Source: Streptomyces sp. NBC_01454
GTDB taxonomy: Bacteria > Actinomycetota > Actinomycetes > Streptomycetales > Streptomycetaceae
Length of the DNA: 64,000 bases
Assembly (NCBI RefSeq): GCF_036227565.1
Contig: NZ_CP109460.1
Span: forward strand, 3,906,001-3,970,000
Direction of reading: 5' to 3'
This document shows, piece by piece, positions 25,777 to 34,285 of the stretch. Under the pieces are notes generated by a model. That model searched no databases. It saw nothing but the letters and a program-made list of their open reading frames with translations, and was not told the origin of the DNA. How positions within the stretch are numbered: position 1 is the first letter of the stretch; the number at the start of each line of letters is the position of its first letter. Both the position numbers and the translations under genes were made by a program.

Positions 25777-26895
25777 TCACCCCTCACCGCCCGCCGTGGG
25801 GCGGAAGACCGGCAGCTCGAACTCCTCGTCCACCCGCTGGAAGGCGAGCCGGACGGGCATGCCGATGCGCACCCGGTCGTGCGGGACGCCGACGATGTTG
25901 CTGACCATCCGTACCCCTTCCGCGAGTTCGATCAGTCCGACCGCGTAGGGCGGGTCGAAGGCGGGGAAGGACGGGTGGTGCAGCACGACGTAGGAGAAGA
26001 CCGTTCCCGCGCCGCTCGCCTCGATGGTGTCCCACTCCGGCGACCCGCACCGCGAGCACCCCGGCAGCCAGGGGAAACGCAGCGTCCAGCACCCCGTACA
26101 CCGCTGGATCAGCAGCCGGTGCCCGGCGACGCCTTCCCAGAAGCCGGCGTTGTCGCGGTTGACGACGGGGCGGGGGCGCCGTGGGGCGGACGGGGCGGAC
26201 GGAGCTGAAGTGGCGGGCGCGGCGGGCGGGGCGGGCCGGGCGGGCGAAGCTGACGCGGCCGGCGGCTCCGGCTTCCGCTCCTCCGGAGCCTCCGGAGCCT
26301 CGGGGGTCTCGGGGGTCTCGGGGGTCTCGGGGGTCTCGGGGGCGTGCGGGGTCTGCCGGGCGTGCGGCGCGTACTTGAGGATCCGGAAGCGGTGCGTCCC
26401 GGCGAGCTCCCCGTCCGCCCGCACATCCATCCGCGTCGTGACGAAGTGCCCCGCCCCCAGCTTGGTCGTCTTGCGCTCCGACACGGACTCGATCACCGCG
26501 TCGAAGGTGACCTCGTCGCCCGGCCGCAGCGGCCGCAGATACTCCTGCTCGCAGTCGGTGGCGACGACGGAGGTGTACCCGGCGCTGTCCAGCAGCGCGA
26601 AGAGCGCGTCGAACGCGCCCGAACGGTCCGTATGGCCGGAGAGGCCGCCCATCGTCCAGGCCTGGAGCATCGTCGGCGGCGCGATGGCCTCCGACCCCTG
26701 GTAGGCCGGGTTGGCGTCGCCCACCGCCTCGCACCAGTGCCTGATCATCGGCGCGTTGACCGGGTCCTTGCCGACCGCCGCGGTGGCGGCCGGCCGCCCC
26801 TCGAAGGACTTGAGCCGTTCGTAGGGGAGGGACGTGTCCGGGGGCCGGGCGGTGTGCGCCGCCGGCGCCGGCTCCTCCTGGGCCACCTCGCTCAT
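25777..26895 (-). CDS. chsH2: Bifunctional MaoC hydratase / DUF35 OB-fold protein (ChsH2-like)
   Basis: A 372-residue fusion from ATG 26895, overlapping the upstream stop. The N-terminal MaoC-like half has GDANPAYQGSEAIAPPTML and RPLRPGDEVTF. A linker of repeated Glu-Thr-Pro units follows. The C-terminal DUF35 half has a zinc ribbon (CTGCWTLRFPWLPGCSRCGS) and an OB fold (GAGTVFSYVVLHHP). This is the architecture of mycobacterial ChsH2, which hydrates with ChsH1 and supports the aldolase Ltp2 through DUF35. Position between the two dehydrogenases reproduces the igr order. Confidence 0.85.
   Translation of the reverse strand: MSEVAQEEPAPAAHTARPPDTSLPYERLKSFEGRPAATAAVGKDPVNAPMIRHWCEAVGDANPAYQGSEAIAPPTMLQAWTMGGLSGHTDRSGAFDALFALLDSAGYTSVVATDCEQEYLRPLRPGDEVTFDAVIESVSERKTTKLGAGHFVTTRMDVRADGELAGTHRFRILKYAPHARQTPHAPETPETPETPETPEAPEAPEERKPEPPAASASPARPAPPAAPATSAPSAPSAPRRPRPVVNRDNAGFWEGVAGHRLLIQRCTGCWTLRFPWLPGCSRCGSPEWDTIEASGAGTVFSYVVLHHPSFPAFDPPYAVGLIELAEGVRMVSNIVGVPHDRVRIGMPVRLAFQRVDEEFELPVFRPTAGGEG
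26287..26343. repeat. 9-bp tandem repeat in ChsH2-like linker
   Basis: GGGGTCTCG and close variants repeat about six times and encode the Glu-Thr-Pro / Glu-Ala-Pro linker between the MaoC and DUF35 domains. Confidence 0.85.
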
Positions 26896-28226
26896 CGCCG
26901 CCCCCTCCGCATCCCCAGTCGCATCGTCGCGACGATCTCCCGCTGGATCTCGCTCACCCCGCCCCCGAACGTGTTGATCTGGGCCGCCCGGTTCATCCGC
27001 TCCAGCTCGCCGTCCCCGAAGGCGTCCGGAGAACCGGCCCGCACCAGGGCGGCGTCCCCCGCCACCTCCTGGCACATCCGGTAGACCTCGACGGCGCTCT
27101 CCGTCCCGGCGAACTTCACCCCGGCCGCGTCTCCGGGGCTGAGCGTCCCGGCGCCCACATCGCCGACCAGCCGCCAGTTCAGCAGCCGGGTCGCGGCCAG
27201 CCGGGCGTGCGCCTCGGCGAGCCGGGACCGTACCCAGGGCCGGTCCGCAGGCCGTTCGCCGGTCTCCTGGTCCGGCGTACGGGCATACGCCAGTGCCGCG
27301 TCGAAAGAGTCCTCGGCCTGCATCCCGAGGGCGGCCAGCGCGACGCGTTCATGGTTGAGCTGGTTGGTGATCAGCTGCCAGCCGCCGTTCTCCTCGCCGA
27401 CGAGGTTCCCGGCCGGGACGCGGATGCCGTCGTAATACGTGGCGGTGGTCATCAGCCCGCCGACCGTCTCGATCGGCGTCCAGGAGAAGCCGGGTGCGTC
27501 GGTGGGCACAAGGAGGAGGGAGATGCCCCGGTGCTTGGGCGCCTCGGGGTCGGTGCGGCAGGCGAGCCAGATCCAGTCGGCCCGGTGGGCGTTGCTGGTG
27601 AAGCTCTTGGCACCGTTGATCAGCCAGTGGGCGTCCTCATCGGCGCACGCGTCATGATCGGCACCCGCCACGTCACGGTCGGCGCCCGCCACGTCACGGT
27701 CGGCACCCGCTCCGCCCTCGGCGCCCGCTCCGCCCTCGACACCCGCTCCACCGTCGGCCCTCGCTCCACCGTCGGCCCTCGCTCCACCGTCGGCGGCATC
27801 CACCCCACCCGGCCGTTTCACCGCGCGGGTGCGGAGTGCGGCGAGGTCGGTCCCGGCCTCGGGCTCCGTATAGCCGATCGCGAAGACCAGCTCGCCACGG
27901 AGGATCCGCGGCAGGAAGAAGTCCTTCTGCTGCGGGGTGCCGTACTTCATCAGGGTCGGGCCGACGGTGTTGAGGGTGACCATCGAGACCGGGGCGCCCG
28001 CGCGATACGCCTCGTCGAAGAACACGAACTGCTCGTCGGGCCCGCGGCCCTGCCCTCCGTAGGCCGTCGGCCAGCCCAGCCCCAGCATGCCGTCCGCACC
28101 GATCCGGCGCAGCACCGCACGCTGCTCGGCCGCATCCTCGACCGGCCCGTCCGGCAACAACTCCCTGAAGTAGGCACGTAGTTGGCTGCGCAGCTGCTCC
28201 TGGCGGGCGGTGGGGGCGAGGTGCAC
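26892..28226 (-). CDS. Acyl-CoA dehydrogenase (FadE29/ChsE2-like) with low-complexity insertion
   Basis: A 444-residue acyl-CoA dehydrogenase. GTG 28226 is chosen because AAGGGGAGG lies just upstream and the protein then begins at the normal family position (HLAPTARQEQLRSQLRAYF). Conserved parts include GELVFAIGYTEPEAGTDLAA, the flavin region WLINGAKSFTSNAHRADW, and the C-terminal INTFGGGVSEIQREIVA typical of FadE29. Between the first two is an insertion of about 50 Ala/Asp/Gly residues absent from relatives I know. It is the first gene of the igr-like operon and probably forms a mixed complex with the FadE28-like subunit. Confidence 0.83.
   Translation of the reverse strand: MHLAPTARQEQLRSQLRAYFRELLPDGPVEDAAEQRAVLRRIGADGMLGLGWPTAYGGQGRGPDEQFVFFDEAYRAGAPVSMVTLNTVGPTLMKYGTPQQKDFFLPRILRGELVFAIGYTEPEAGTDLAALRTRAVKRPGGVDAADGGARADGGARADGGAGVEGGAGAEGGAGADRDVAGADRDVAGADHDACADEDAHWLINGAKSFTSNAHRADWIWLACRTDPEAPKHRGISLLLVPTDAPGFSWTPIETVGGLMTTATYYDGIRVPAGNLVGEENGGWQLITNQLNHERVALAALGMQAEDSFDAALAYARTPDQETGERPADRPWVRSRLAEAHARLAATRLLNWRLVGDVGAGTLSPGDAAGVKFAGTESAVEVYRMCQEVAGDAALVRAGSPDAFGDGELERMNRAAQINTFGGGVSEIQREIVATMRLGMRRGRR
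27636..27790. repeat. Minisatellite insertion in FadE29-like gene
   Basis: Units based on CACGTCACGGTCGGCGCCCG (about 21 bases) and CTCCACCGTCGGCCCTCG (about 18 bases) repeat several times each. They encode an Ala/Asp/Gly-rich loop. Confidence 0.8.
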
Positions 28227-28292
28227 GTCGGCGGCCTCCCCTTCTGGTGGCCGTACGCCCGGTGCACAGGGAGCCGGGCACACGAAGGAAGC

Positions 28293-28327
28293 GAGCGGGT
28301 TTCTGACTGTCCGTCAGAAACCCGCTC
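28293..28327. promoter_or_regulatory. Long palindrome upstream of igr-like operon (probable TetR operator)
   Basis: GAGCGGGTTTCTGAC (28293-28307), spacer TGTCC, then its exact complement (28313-28327): 15-bp arms with a 5-bp spacer. It lies 67-101 bases upstream of the first operon gene. The inner TCTGAC-N5-GTCAGA part looks like TetR operators of acyl-CoA catabolic genes. A terminator role is possible but the position fits an operator better. Confidence 0.75.
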
Positions 28328-28461
28328 ACTGTCAAGGCCCGGCGCAGCGAACTCCGGAGCAGCCCCATTCTCTCCGTGCCGGCCCTGACGCTCACCCGCC
28401 GGTCAGCCGCGCCGCACTCCCCTTGCGACGGGCCGCCGGCTCACCGGAGACTGCCGCCGGC

Positions 28462-28767
28462 TCACCAGAGATTGGTGAAGTTGACGGTGGCGTTGGACTG
28501 GTCGATACGCGTGGGGCCGGAGCCGTTCACGCTCGCGGTGTTGTTCTGGTTGGAGGCACCGGCTCCGTTGGCGACCTGCTGGCCGGTGGTCGAATTGCCG
28601 AGATTGGTGCCGCCGACACCGCTCCCCGCCTGGCTCGTCGCCGCCGAACTCGACCCGCCGGTCGCAAAGCCGCCGTTGTCGGCCTGCGCCACGCCGGTGC
28701 AGAGCGCGGCCGCGAGGGGCAGTGCGGCGGCAACGGCGAGAACACGGGCGGTACGGATGCTTGCCAT
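28462..28767 (-). CDS. Small secreted Asn/Ser/Gly-rich protein
   Basis: A 101-residue exported protein with a strong AGGAGGA ribosome site. The signal peptide (MASIRTARVLAVAAALPLAA, cleavage after GVAQA near residue 29) is followed by a 72-residue mature part rich in Asn, Ser, Gly and Gln (TGQQVANGAGASNQNNTASV, QSNATVNFTNLW). There are no cysteines after the signal. The composition recalls curlin- or rodlin-like surface proteins, but no exact repeat defines the family. An extracellular or surface role is inferred. Confidence 0.7.
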   Translation of the reverse strand: MASIRTARVLAVAAALPLAAALCTGVAQADNGGFATGGSSSAATSQAGSGVGGTNLGNSTTGQQVANGAGASNQNNTASVNGSGPTRIDQSNATVNFTNLW

Positions 28768-28864
28768 GTCTATTCCTCCTACGGAACACGACTTCTGGAT
28801 CTACCGCGCCGGCATCCGGCGCGGTCCTGCTGCGCGGGGGTCTGATCTACAGCTCTGACATACG

Positions 28865-28945
28865 ACTGTGCTTGTGACTGCGTTTGTGACTGCGTTTGTG
28901 AATGTGTTGATGACTGGGCTTGTGACTGGGCTTGCGATGTACGGG
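28865..28945. repeat. Degenerate 12-bp TG-rich tandem repeat
   Basis: Units like GTGACTGCGTTT and GTGACTGGGCTT repeat six to seven times. They are AT-richer than the surroundings and unlike neighbouring DNA. Confidence 0.75.
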
Positions 28946-29306
28946 ACCGGAAGTGCTGGATCCACTGTCCGTCCGATCCCACTCACTCCGGGCCCGAAAT
29001 CCGTGGAACTTTCCTCCCTCACCGGGCAGTTGGCCGACCACCACGATGCTTTCCTCGACGTCGCGCACTCAGGCTTGCCCACGAATCCACGGCGAACCCG
29101 TCACGGGGCCCCGATTCCCCCGCAAGCATGAGCACCCCCGGATAAACCCCCGCCGCCCGGCGTGATCCGCCGCGCACGCCCCTCGACGACGACGGGGCCC
29201 GCCTGGCGCCCCGCCACACGGCTCACCTCAAGGCCCACCGCCCACACCCCACCCGCACGACGAGCCCGGCGCGCGCCCCGGCCCCCTCCACACCCCCTTC
29301 CCTTCG

Positions 29307-29322
29307 TCGAACATTCGTACGA
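29307..29322. promoter_or_regulatory. Near-consensus LexA (SOS) box
   Basis: TCGAAC-ATTC-GTACGA matches the actinobacterial LexA site TCGAAC-N4-GTTCGA with one mismatch. It ends 10 bases before the prim-pol start codon, where a repressor would block transcription. Confidence 0.6.
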
Positions 29323-29332
29323 AAATAGCTCC

Positions 29333-30334
29333 ATGGCCATGCACCGACGCCATACCGGAACACCGCCCGACCACGGGCCCGACCTGCGGGCCGACCTTCC
29401 GCCTGCCCCGCAGAATGACCTGCGCGCCGACCGCCCGGATCCCCGGGAAACCGCACCCACCGATCCCCCTGACCCGCACACCGCCGCGCTCACCGAGGCG
29501 CTCCTCGCCGCCTCCGGCGGCTACCCGGTCATCCCGCTGACCCGCAACAAACTCCCCGCCATACGCTCCCCGCACCGCGGACACCCCGAGGTCCCGCCCT
29601 GCCGCGGCGAATGCGGCCGGCTCGGGCACGGCGTCCATGACGCGAGCACCGACCCGCTCACCATCCGCCGGATGTTCGCCGCCGCCCCCTGGTCCACCGG
29701 CTACGGCATCGCCTGCGGACGGCCCCCACACCACCTCATCGGCATCGACCTCGACACCAAGAACGGAGCCGACGGCCTGACCGCCCTGCGGTTCCTCGCC
29801 GAACAGCACGGCTTCCCGATCCCGCCGACCGTCACGGTCCTCACCCCCAGCGGCGGCCGCCACCTCTGGTTCACCGGCCCACCGACCCCACCCGTACCGA
29901 ATTCGGCCGGACGGCTCGCCCCGGGCATCGACATCCGCGGCACAGCCGGCTACCTGGTGGGCCCCGGCTCGGTCACCGCCCAGGGGCGATACACCCACGC
30001 ACCGAACACACCACGCCGCCCGGCCCCCCTGCCGGGCGCCCTGCTCGACCTCCTCATCTCCCCACCACCGGCCGCCCACCGAGATTCCCCACCCGGCGTC
30101 CCGCCCCAGCACGCCGCGGCCCTCGTACGCTTCGTCCGCACCTCCCCGGACGGCCAGCGCAACGCCCGCCTCTTCTGGGCCGCCTGCCGCGCCTACGAAG
30201 CCGGCCTCGGCCAGGAACTCACCGCCCGCCTGACGGAGGCAGCCCGCGACACCGGCCTCTCCACCCACGAGGCACACACCACCATCGCCTCAGCAGCCCG
30301 CGCCACACCCCCCTCACCACCCCCCACCCGCTAA
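29333..30334 (+). CDS. Bifunctional DNA primase/polymerase (prim-pol), stand-alone
   Basis: A 333-residue protein from ATG 29333. The prim-pol domain covers about residues 50-245. GIDLDTKNGADGL carries the catalytic Asp pair, TPSGGRHLWFTG follows, and the last core motif is DIRGTAGYLVGPGS. The N-terminal 40 residues are Pro/Arg-rich and the C-terminus is a helical domain (NARLFWAACRAYEAG). No helicase or other replication gene is near. A role in repair or damage tolerance is suggested by the LexA-like box directly upstream. Confidence 0.85.
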   Translation: MAMHRRHTGTPPDHGPDLRADLPPAPQNDLRADRPDPRETAPTDPPDPHTAALTEALLAASGGYPVIPLTRNKLPAIRSPHRGHPEVPPCRGECGRLGHGVHDASTDPLTIRRMFAAAPWSTGYGIACGRPPHHLIGIDLDTKNGADGLTALRFLAEQHGFPIPPTVTVLTPSGGRHLWFTGPPTPPVPNSAGRLAPGIDIRGTAGYLVGPGSVTAQGRYTHAPNTPRRPAPLPGALLDLLISPPPAAHRDSPPGVPPQHAAALVRFVRTSPDGQRNARLFWAACRAYEAGLGQELTARLTEAARDTGLSTHEAHTTIASAARATPPSPPPTR

Positions 30335-30355
30335 GGCATATCCACAAAGTCCCGC

Positions 30356-31114
30356 CTATGCCTTACGCGCCTCCATCAGAAACCGGGTCGTCCGCGCCAC
30401 AAACGCCCCCTCGCGACGGATCACCTCATCCAACTCCCGCAACCGCTCGCGATAGCGCTCCACCGTGAACCCTGGGACCATCCACACCACCTTCCGCAGG
30501 AAGTAGACGACCGCCCCGATATCGAAGAACTCGGTCCGCAACGACTCCGCCCGCAGATCGACCACCTCAAGTCCCGCCGCCTCCGCCGCCCGGCGCGCAT
30601 CCTCGGGATGACGGGCCCGCCGTACGTGCTCCGGCTGCGGCCCCAGAAAGTGCTCGACCAGCTCGAACACGCTCGCCGGCCCGACCTGTTGAGAGAAATA
30701 GATGCCCCCGGGCCGCAGCACCCGGACGATCTCCTCCCACCACACGGTCACCGGATGACGGCTCGTCACCAGGTCGAACGTCGCATCGCCGAACGGCAAC
30801 GGCGGCTCATCCGCATCGGCCACCACCACCGCACCGAGCGGATGCAACAGCGCGGTGGCCTTGGCGACATTCGGCGCCCAGGACTCCGTCGCCACCATCA
30901 CCGGCGGCAACTTCGGCGCCCCGGCGAGCACCTCCCCACCGCCGGTCTGCACGTCCAGGGCAGCCGACGCCCGCGCCAGCCGCTCCCCCATCCCCCGCTG
31001 GTAACCCCAAGAGGGCCGCTCCTCAGTGGCTCTTCCGTCCAGCCACGAGAAATCCCACCCCTCAACCGACACGGCCTCCGCCTCGGCCACCAGTTCCTCA
31101 AATGATCGCGTCAT
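30356..31114 (-). CDS. Class I SAM-dependent methyltransferase
   Basis: A 252-residue methyltransferase from ATG 31114 (MTRSFEELVAEAEAVSVEGW). The Rossmann core has a modified motif I (VMVATESWAPNVAKA), then PLPFGDATFDLVTSRHPV and VLRPGGIYFSQQVG. The C-terminal cap contains YFLRKVVWMVPGF. The family acts on small molecules or unknown substrates and no specific reaction can be named. It converges on the prim-pol gene, with about 20 bases between the two stops. Confidence 0.82.
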   Translation of the reverse strand: MTRSFEELVAEAEAVSVEGWDFSWLDGRATEERPSWGYQRGMGERLARASAALDVQTGGGEVLAGAPKLPPVMVATESWAPNVAKATALLHPLGAVVVADADEPPLPFGDATFDLVTSRHPVTVWWEEIVRVLRPGGIYFSQQVGPASVFELVEHFLGPQPEHVRRARHPEDARRAAEAAGLEVVDLRAESLRTEFFDIGAVVYFLRKVVWMVPGFTVERYRERLRELDEVIRREGAFVARTTRFLMEARKA

Positions 31115-31154
31115 ACCCCCACAGTTACCGCAACCCCCTTCCCACGCCACCGAT

Positions 31155-31688
31155 TTACTCGCGACTCCCCATCACAAAAACAAACTCCGGACGATCCCAC
31201 ATCACCACCGGCGGATTCGCCGGCACCATTCCTACGGGCCGGGCACCCACACTGCGATAAAACCCTTCGGCAGGCGGATGCGAAACCACCCGCACTCGCT
31301 CAATCCCAAGCCGCCGCGCCTCCCCCTTCATATGCTCGACCAGCATGCGCCCTATCCCATACCCCTGCGCCTGATCCGCCACAAAAATCAAATCCAACTC
31401 CCCCGGGCCCACCACCAACGCATAAAACCCCAACACCCGCTCCCCACCACGCTCCCCGCTGCACATGCCCTCCCCCTCTCCCCTCTCCACCGCCACAAAA
31501 ACCCGATGCGCCTCGATGTAATCCGGCCCCACCCGATATCCCTCGACCATCGCGGCATACCGCCCCTCATAGGCCCGCGAACTGCGCACCAGCCGGGTGA
31601 GCCGCCGCGCATCCCGCCCCTCCGCCCGCCGCACCACCACGGTCCCCTTGGCTCCGCCCCCCGCCCTGCGCACACTCACGGTGACCAC
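31155..31688 (-). CDS. GNAT-family N-acetyltransferase
   Basis: 177 residues from GTG 31688, six bases after GGAAAG; GTG 31679 is also possible. The fold is clear: ELDLIFVADQAQGYGIGRML holds the acetyl-CoA motif A (QGYGIG), and the C-terminal strand GFYRSVGARPVGMV ends the domain. The acceptor is unknown. The frame continues upstream to 32312 but that part is low-quality sequence without family similarity. Confidence 0.82.
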   Translation of the reverse strand: MVTVSVRRAGGGAKGTVVVRRAEGRDARRLTRLVRSSRAYEGRYAAMVEGYRVGPDYIEAHRVFVAVERGEGEGMCSGERGGERVLGFYALVVGPGELDLIFVADQAQGYGIGRMLVEHMKGEARRLGIERVRVVSHPPAEGFYRSVGARPVGMVPANPPVVMWDRPEFVFVMGSRE

Positions 31689-32181
31689 AACCCACTTTCC
31701 GCATACGCCCTGAGGGCACCCGCACATTCCACTCAGCGCCCCCAGGCCGCTGAACCGTAAGGAACACCGCGCCTTCCCAAGAAGGGCACGAACCCATCCA
31801 CGGACCCATCCACGAACCCATCCACGAACCCATCGTCTCAATGATCGCGCCGGCCACCAGGCCTTGAACCATTCCCCACCGGGCAGCGGCACACAATATC
31901 CGGCTTGCCGGCATATCCGGTGTGCCGGCCGCGGCTCGCCCCTCGCTCCGCCTTTCCAGTGGTCCCACGACAGCAGCACCCCTACGGCACCGTGCACGGC
32001 AAGCGCCAGAATTCCTGGAGTGCCAGCGCCGGCGGAAATTCCCTGCAAGAGCTCAGGTACACAGACCGACGATGCCGGCTGTGCCCCGCCCTCACCTGCC
32101 GTCGGCGACCCACATCCACGACCGGCTTTCGAAGCCCTCGACACCTCAAGGCCAACCGTGCACGAGCTCGTCGGGCCCGGC
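31689..32181. other. Non-coding gap between GNAT and ABC transporter genes
   Basis: About 490 bases without a supported gene. It contains the 12-bp tandem repeat at 31791-31835 and GC-rich inverted stretches (for example around 31905-31940) that could end ABC-transporter transcription. Confidence 0.5.
31791..31835. repeat. 12-bp tandem repeat
   Basis: AACCCATCCACG and close variants occur at 31791, 31803 and 31815, with a partial copy from 31827. Confidence 0.85.
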
Positions 32182-34284
32182 TCAAGTCCCCGCGAGCGGG
32201 GCGGGGAACGGTCCTGTGTCCGAGAGTCCCGTGGCGTTCTGTGAGCCGTGCAGCCGCGCGTACGTCCCGCCCAGGGCCAGCAGTTCCCGGTGCGTCCCGG
32301 TCTCCACCACACGCCCGTGGTCGAGGACGACGATGCGGTCGGCGTCCGGCGCCAGGTTCAGATCGTGCGTGATCGTGATCGTCGTACGGCCGGACATCAG
32401 CCGCCTCAGCGGTCTGACCACCTGCCGCGCGGACAGCGCGTCAAGACCGGTGGTGGGCTCGTCCAGGACCAGGACGGGCGCGTTCCGCAGCATCGCGCGG
32501 GCGATCGCCACACGCTGCAGCTGGCCGCCGGACAGCTGCGCGGTGTGCGGGTCGATCCGGGTGTCGTAGCCCTCGGGGAGGGCGGCGATGAAGTCTTGGG
32601 CCGCCGCGTCCCGGGCAGCCTGGACGATCTCGTGGTCGGTGGCTCCCGGCCGCCCGCAGGCGATGTTCTCGCGGATGGTGTCGTGCAGGATGAGCGCCTC
32701 CTGCGGCAGGAGCGTGACGTTCTCGCGGAGGAAGGAGAGGGGCATGTAGTGCAGCGGCACCCCGTCCAGGCGTACGGAGCCTTCGGCGGGGTCGTAGAAG
32801 CGCAGCAGCAGCTTCGAGACGGTCGACTTGCCCGCCCCGCTCGCGCCGGTGATCAGCACGAACTCCCCGGGGCCGGCGGTGAGCGTGACCCCGGCCAGGG
32901 TGCGCTTCTCGGCGCCCGGGTAGCGGAAGCCCACCTGATCGAACTCCACCGTGCCGTGCACCCGCCAGGGCGCGGCGGCCGCTCCCGGCGGCGGGTCGGT
33001 CACGGCGGGCCCGGCGTCGAGGATGTCCAGCAGCCGCTCGGCGCCCGCGGTCGCGGCGGTGAGGGTGAGGCTGAGTTGTCCGAGGTTGCGGATCGGCGGG
33101 TAGAGGTAGCCGAGGAAGGCGGCGAAGGCCAGGAGCTGGCCGATGGTCATCCGGTCCTGGGAGATCTCCCAGGCGCCGAGCCCGATGACGGCGAGGACGC
33201 ACAGCGTCTCGATGACCTGGACGAGTTGCTCGTACAGCTCGCTCATCCGCGCCCCGGTCACCGACGCGCGCATCCAGGCGTCCGCTTCCCGACGCAGCCG
33301 CTTCTCCTCGGCGGCCTTCCGGTTGTACGCCTGGGTAAGCACGATGTTGCCCAGCGACTCCTCGACCACCGAGGTGATCGCGCCGTCGGCGACGCGCTCC
33401 TCCCACGCGACGGCCTTGATCCGGCCGGAGAAGCGCCGGGCAGCCACCCAGAACAGCGGCGCCAGCACGAAGGTGGCCAGCGCCAGGTCCCACCGCAGCC
33501 AGAAGGCGGCGGTGGCGAAGAAGACCGTGCTGAACAGCGCGGACACGGTTCCCACGACCCCGGAGACCACCATCTGCTCGATGGCCTCGACGTCCCCGGT
33601 AAGGCGCTCGACCAGGTCTCCCTGACGGTGGCTCTGGAAGAAGTGCGGCGGTAGGTCCTGGACGTGGCCGAAGACGCGGGCGCGCAGGCGTAGTACGAAG
33701 CGCGCGGCGGTCCACACCGCCAGCGAGTTGCCGGTGTATCCGACTGCCGCACCGAGGACCGCCACGGCGAACCACTGTCCGGCGGGGGACCAGAAGGCGC
33801 TGAGCGAGCCCTGCTGCAGGGCATGGTCCGTCAGGTTCGAGAACAGCAGGATCGCGGCCGTCTCAGCGAGCGCGGCGGCAACCACACAGATACAGATCAG
33901 CACCAGCCAGCGGCGGTCGCCCCGAGCCAGCGGCCAGAAGCGACGGAAGGCCGCGCGCGTCGGCAGATGCGGGGTGGCCGGCTCGCCCTCGCAGCCCCTG
34001 CCACCCCCAGACGTGTTCGCGTACGGCTCGTCGTGGTGGGCGCGGTCGGCGCGGTCGGCGCGGTCGGCGCGGGGGAGCTGAGCGCTTGACGGCTGGTGGC
34101 GGCCGTACGGACGGGATGGCCCGGGACGCCGGCCTCGCCCGCGGCCGGGGGCGGGCTCGGCTCCGACCGCCCGCAGCCGCACCGTCGGCGGGTCGCCGTG
34201 GCTGAGCGCTGTGAGCACTGTGGGCGCTGTACGTGCCGTGGGCGCTGTGCGTGCTGTTGGCTCCGAGGGCACTGTCGAGGTCAC
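32182..34284 (-). CDS. ABC exporter, fused membrane and ATPase domains
   Basis: A 700-residue half-transporter. After a low-complexity N-terminus (residues 1-115), an ABC type-1 membrane domain has about six TM helices (WLVLICICVVAAALAETAAI, VVGTVSALFSTVFFATAAFW). The ATPase follows: Walker A GASGAGKST, signature LSGGQLQRVAIARA, Walker B VLVLDEPT. Such homodimeric exporters move lipids, drugs or peptides. The assigned GTG start (34284) is uncertain because the first 100 residues are repetitive and not conserved. Two tiny peptide genes lie just upstream but are separated by a terminator. Confidence 0.88.
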   Translation of the reverse strand: MTSTVPSEPTARTAPTARTAPTVLTALSHGDPPTVRLRAVGAEPAPGRGRGRRPGPSRPYGRHQPSSAQLPRADRADRADRAHHDEPYANTSGGGRGCEGEPATPHLPTRAAFRRFWPLARGDRRWLVLICICVVAAALAETAAILLFSNLTDHALQQGSLSAFWSPAGQWFAVAVLGAAVGYTGNSLAVWTAARFVLRLRARVFGHVQDLPPHFFQSHRQGDLVERLTGDVEAIEQMVVSGVVGTVSALFSTVFFATAAFWLRWDLALATFVLAPLFWVAARRFSGRIKAVAWEERVADGAITSVVEESLGNIVLTQAYNRKAAEEKRLRREADAWMRASVTGARMSELYEQLVQVIETLCVLAVIGLGAWEISQDRMTIGQLLAFAAFLGYLYPPIRNLGQLSLTLTAATAGAERLLDILDAGPAVTDPPPGAAAAPWRVHGTVEFDQVGFRYPGAEKRTLAGVTLTAGPGEFVLITGASGAGKSTVSKLLLRFYDPAEGSVRLDGVPLHYMPLSFLRENVTLLPQEALILHDTIRENIACGRPGATDHEIVQAARDAAAQDFIAALPEGYDTRIDPHTAQLSGGQLQRVAIARAMLRNAPVLVLDEPTTGLDALSARQVVRPLRRLMSGRTTITITHDLNLAPDADRIVVLDHGRVVETGTHRELLALGGTYARLHGSQNATGLSDTGPFPAPLAGT

Positions 34285-34285
34285 G

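Larger units (their letters stand above)
28768..29332. other. Intergenic region between secreted protein and prim-pol gene
   Basis: About 560 bases without a credible gene. It contains the TG-rich tandem repeat at 28865-28945, a central region of ordinary composition, and the promoter area of the prim-pol gene with the LexA-like site at 29307. Confidence 0.5.

Noticed and set aside
28865..28945. Possible CRISPR-like repeats
   Set aside because: The units are short, degenerate and directly adjacent with no unique spacers; no cas gene is present anywhere in the window.
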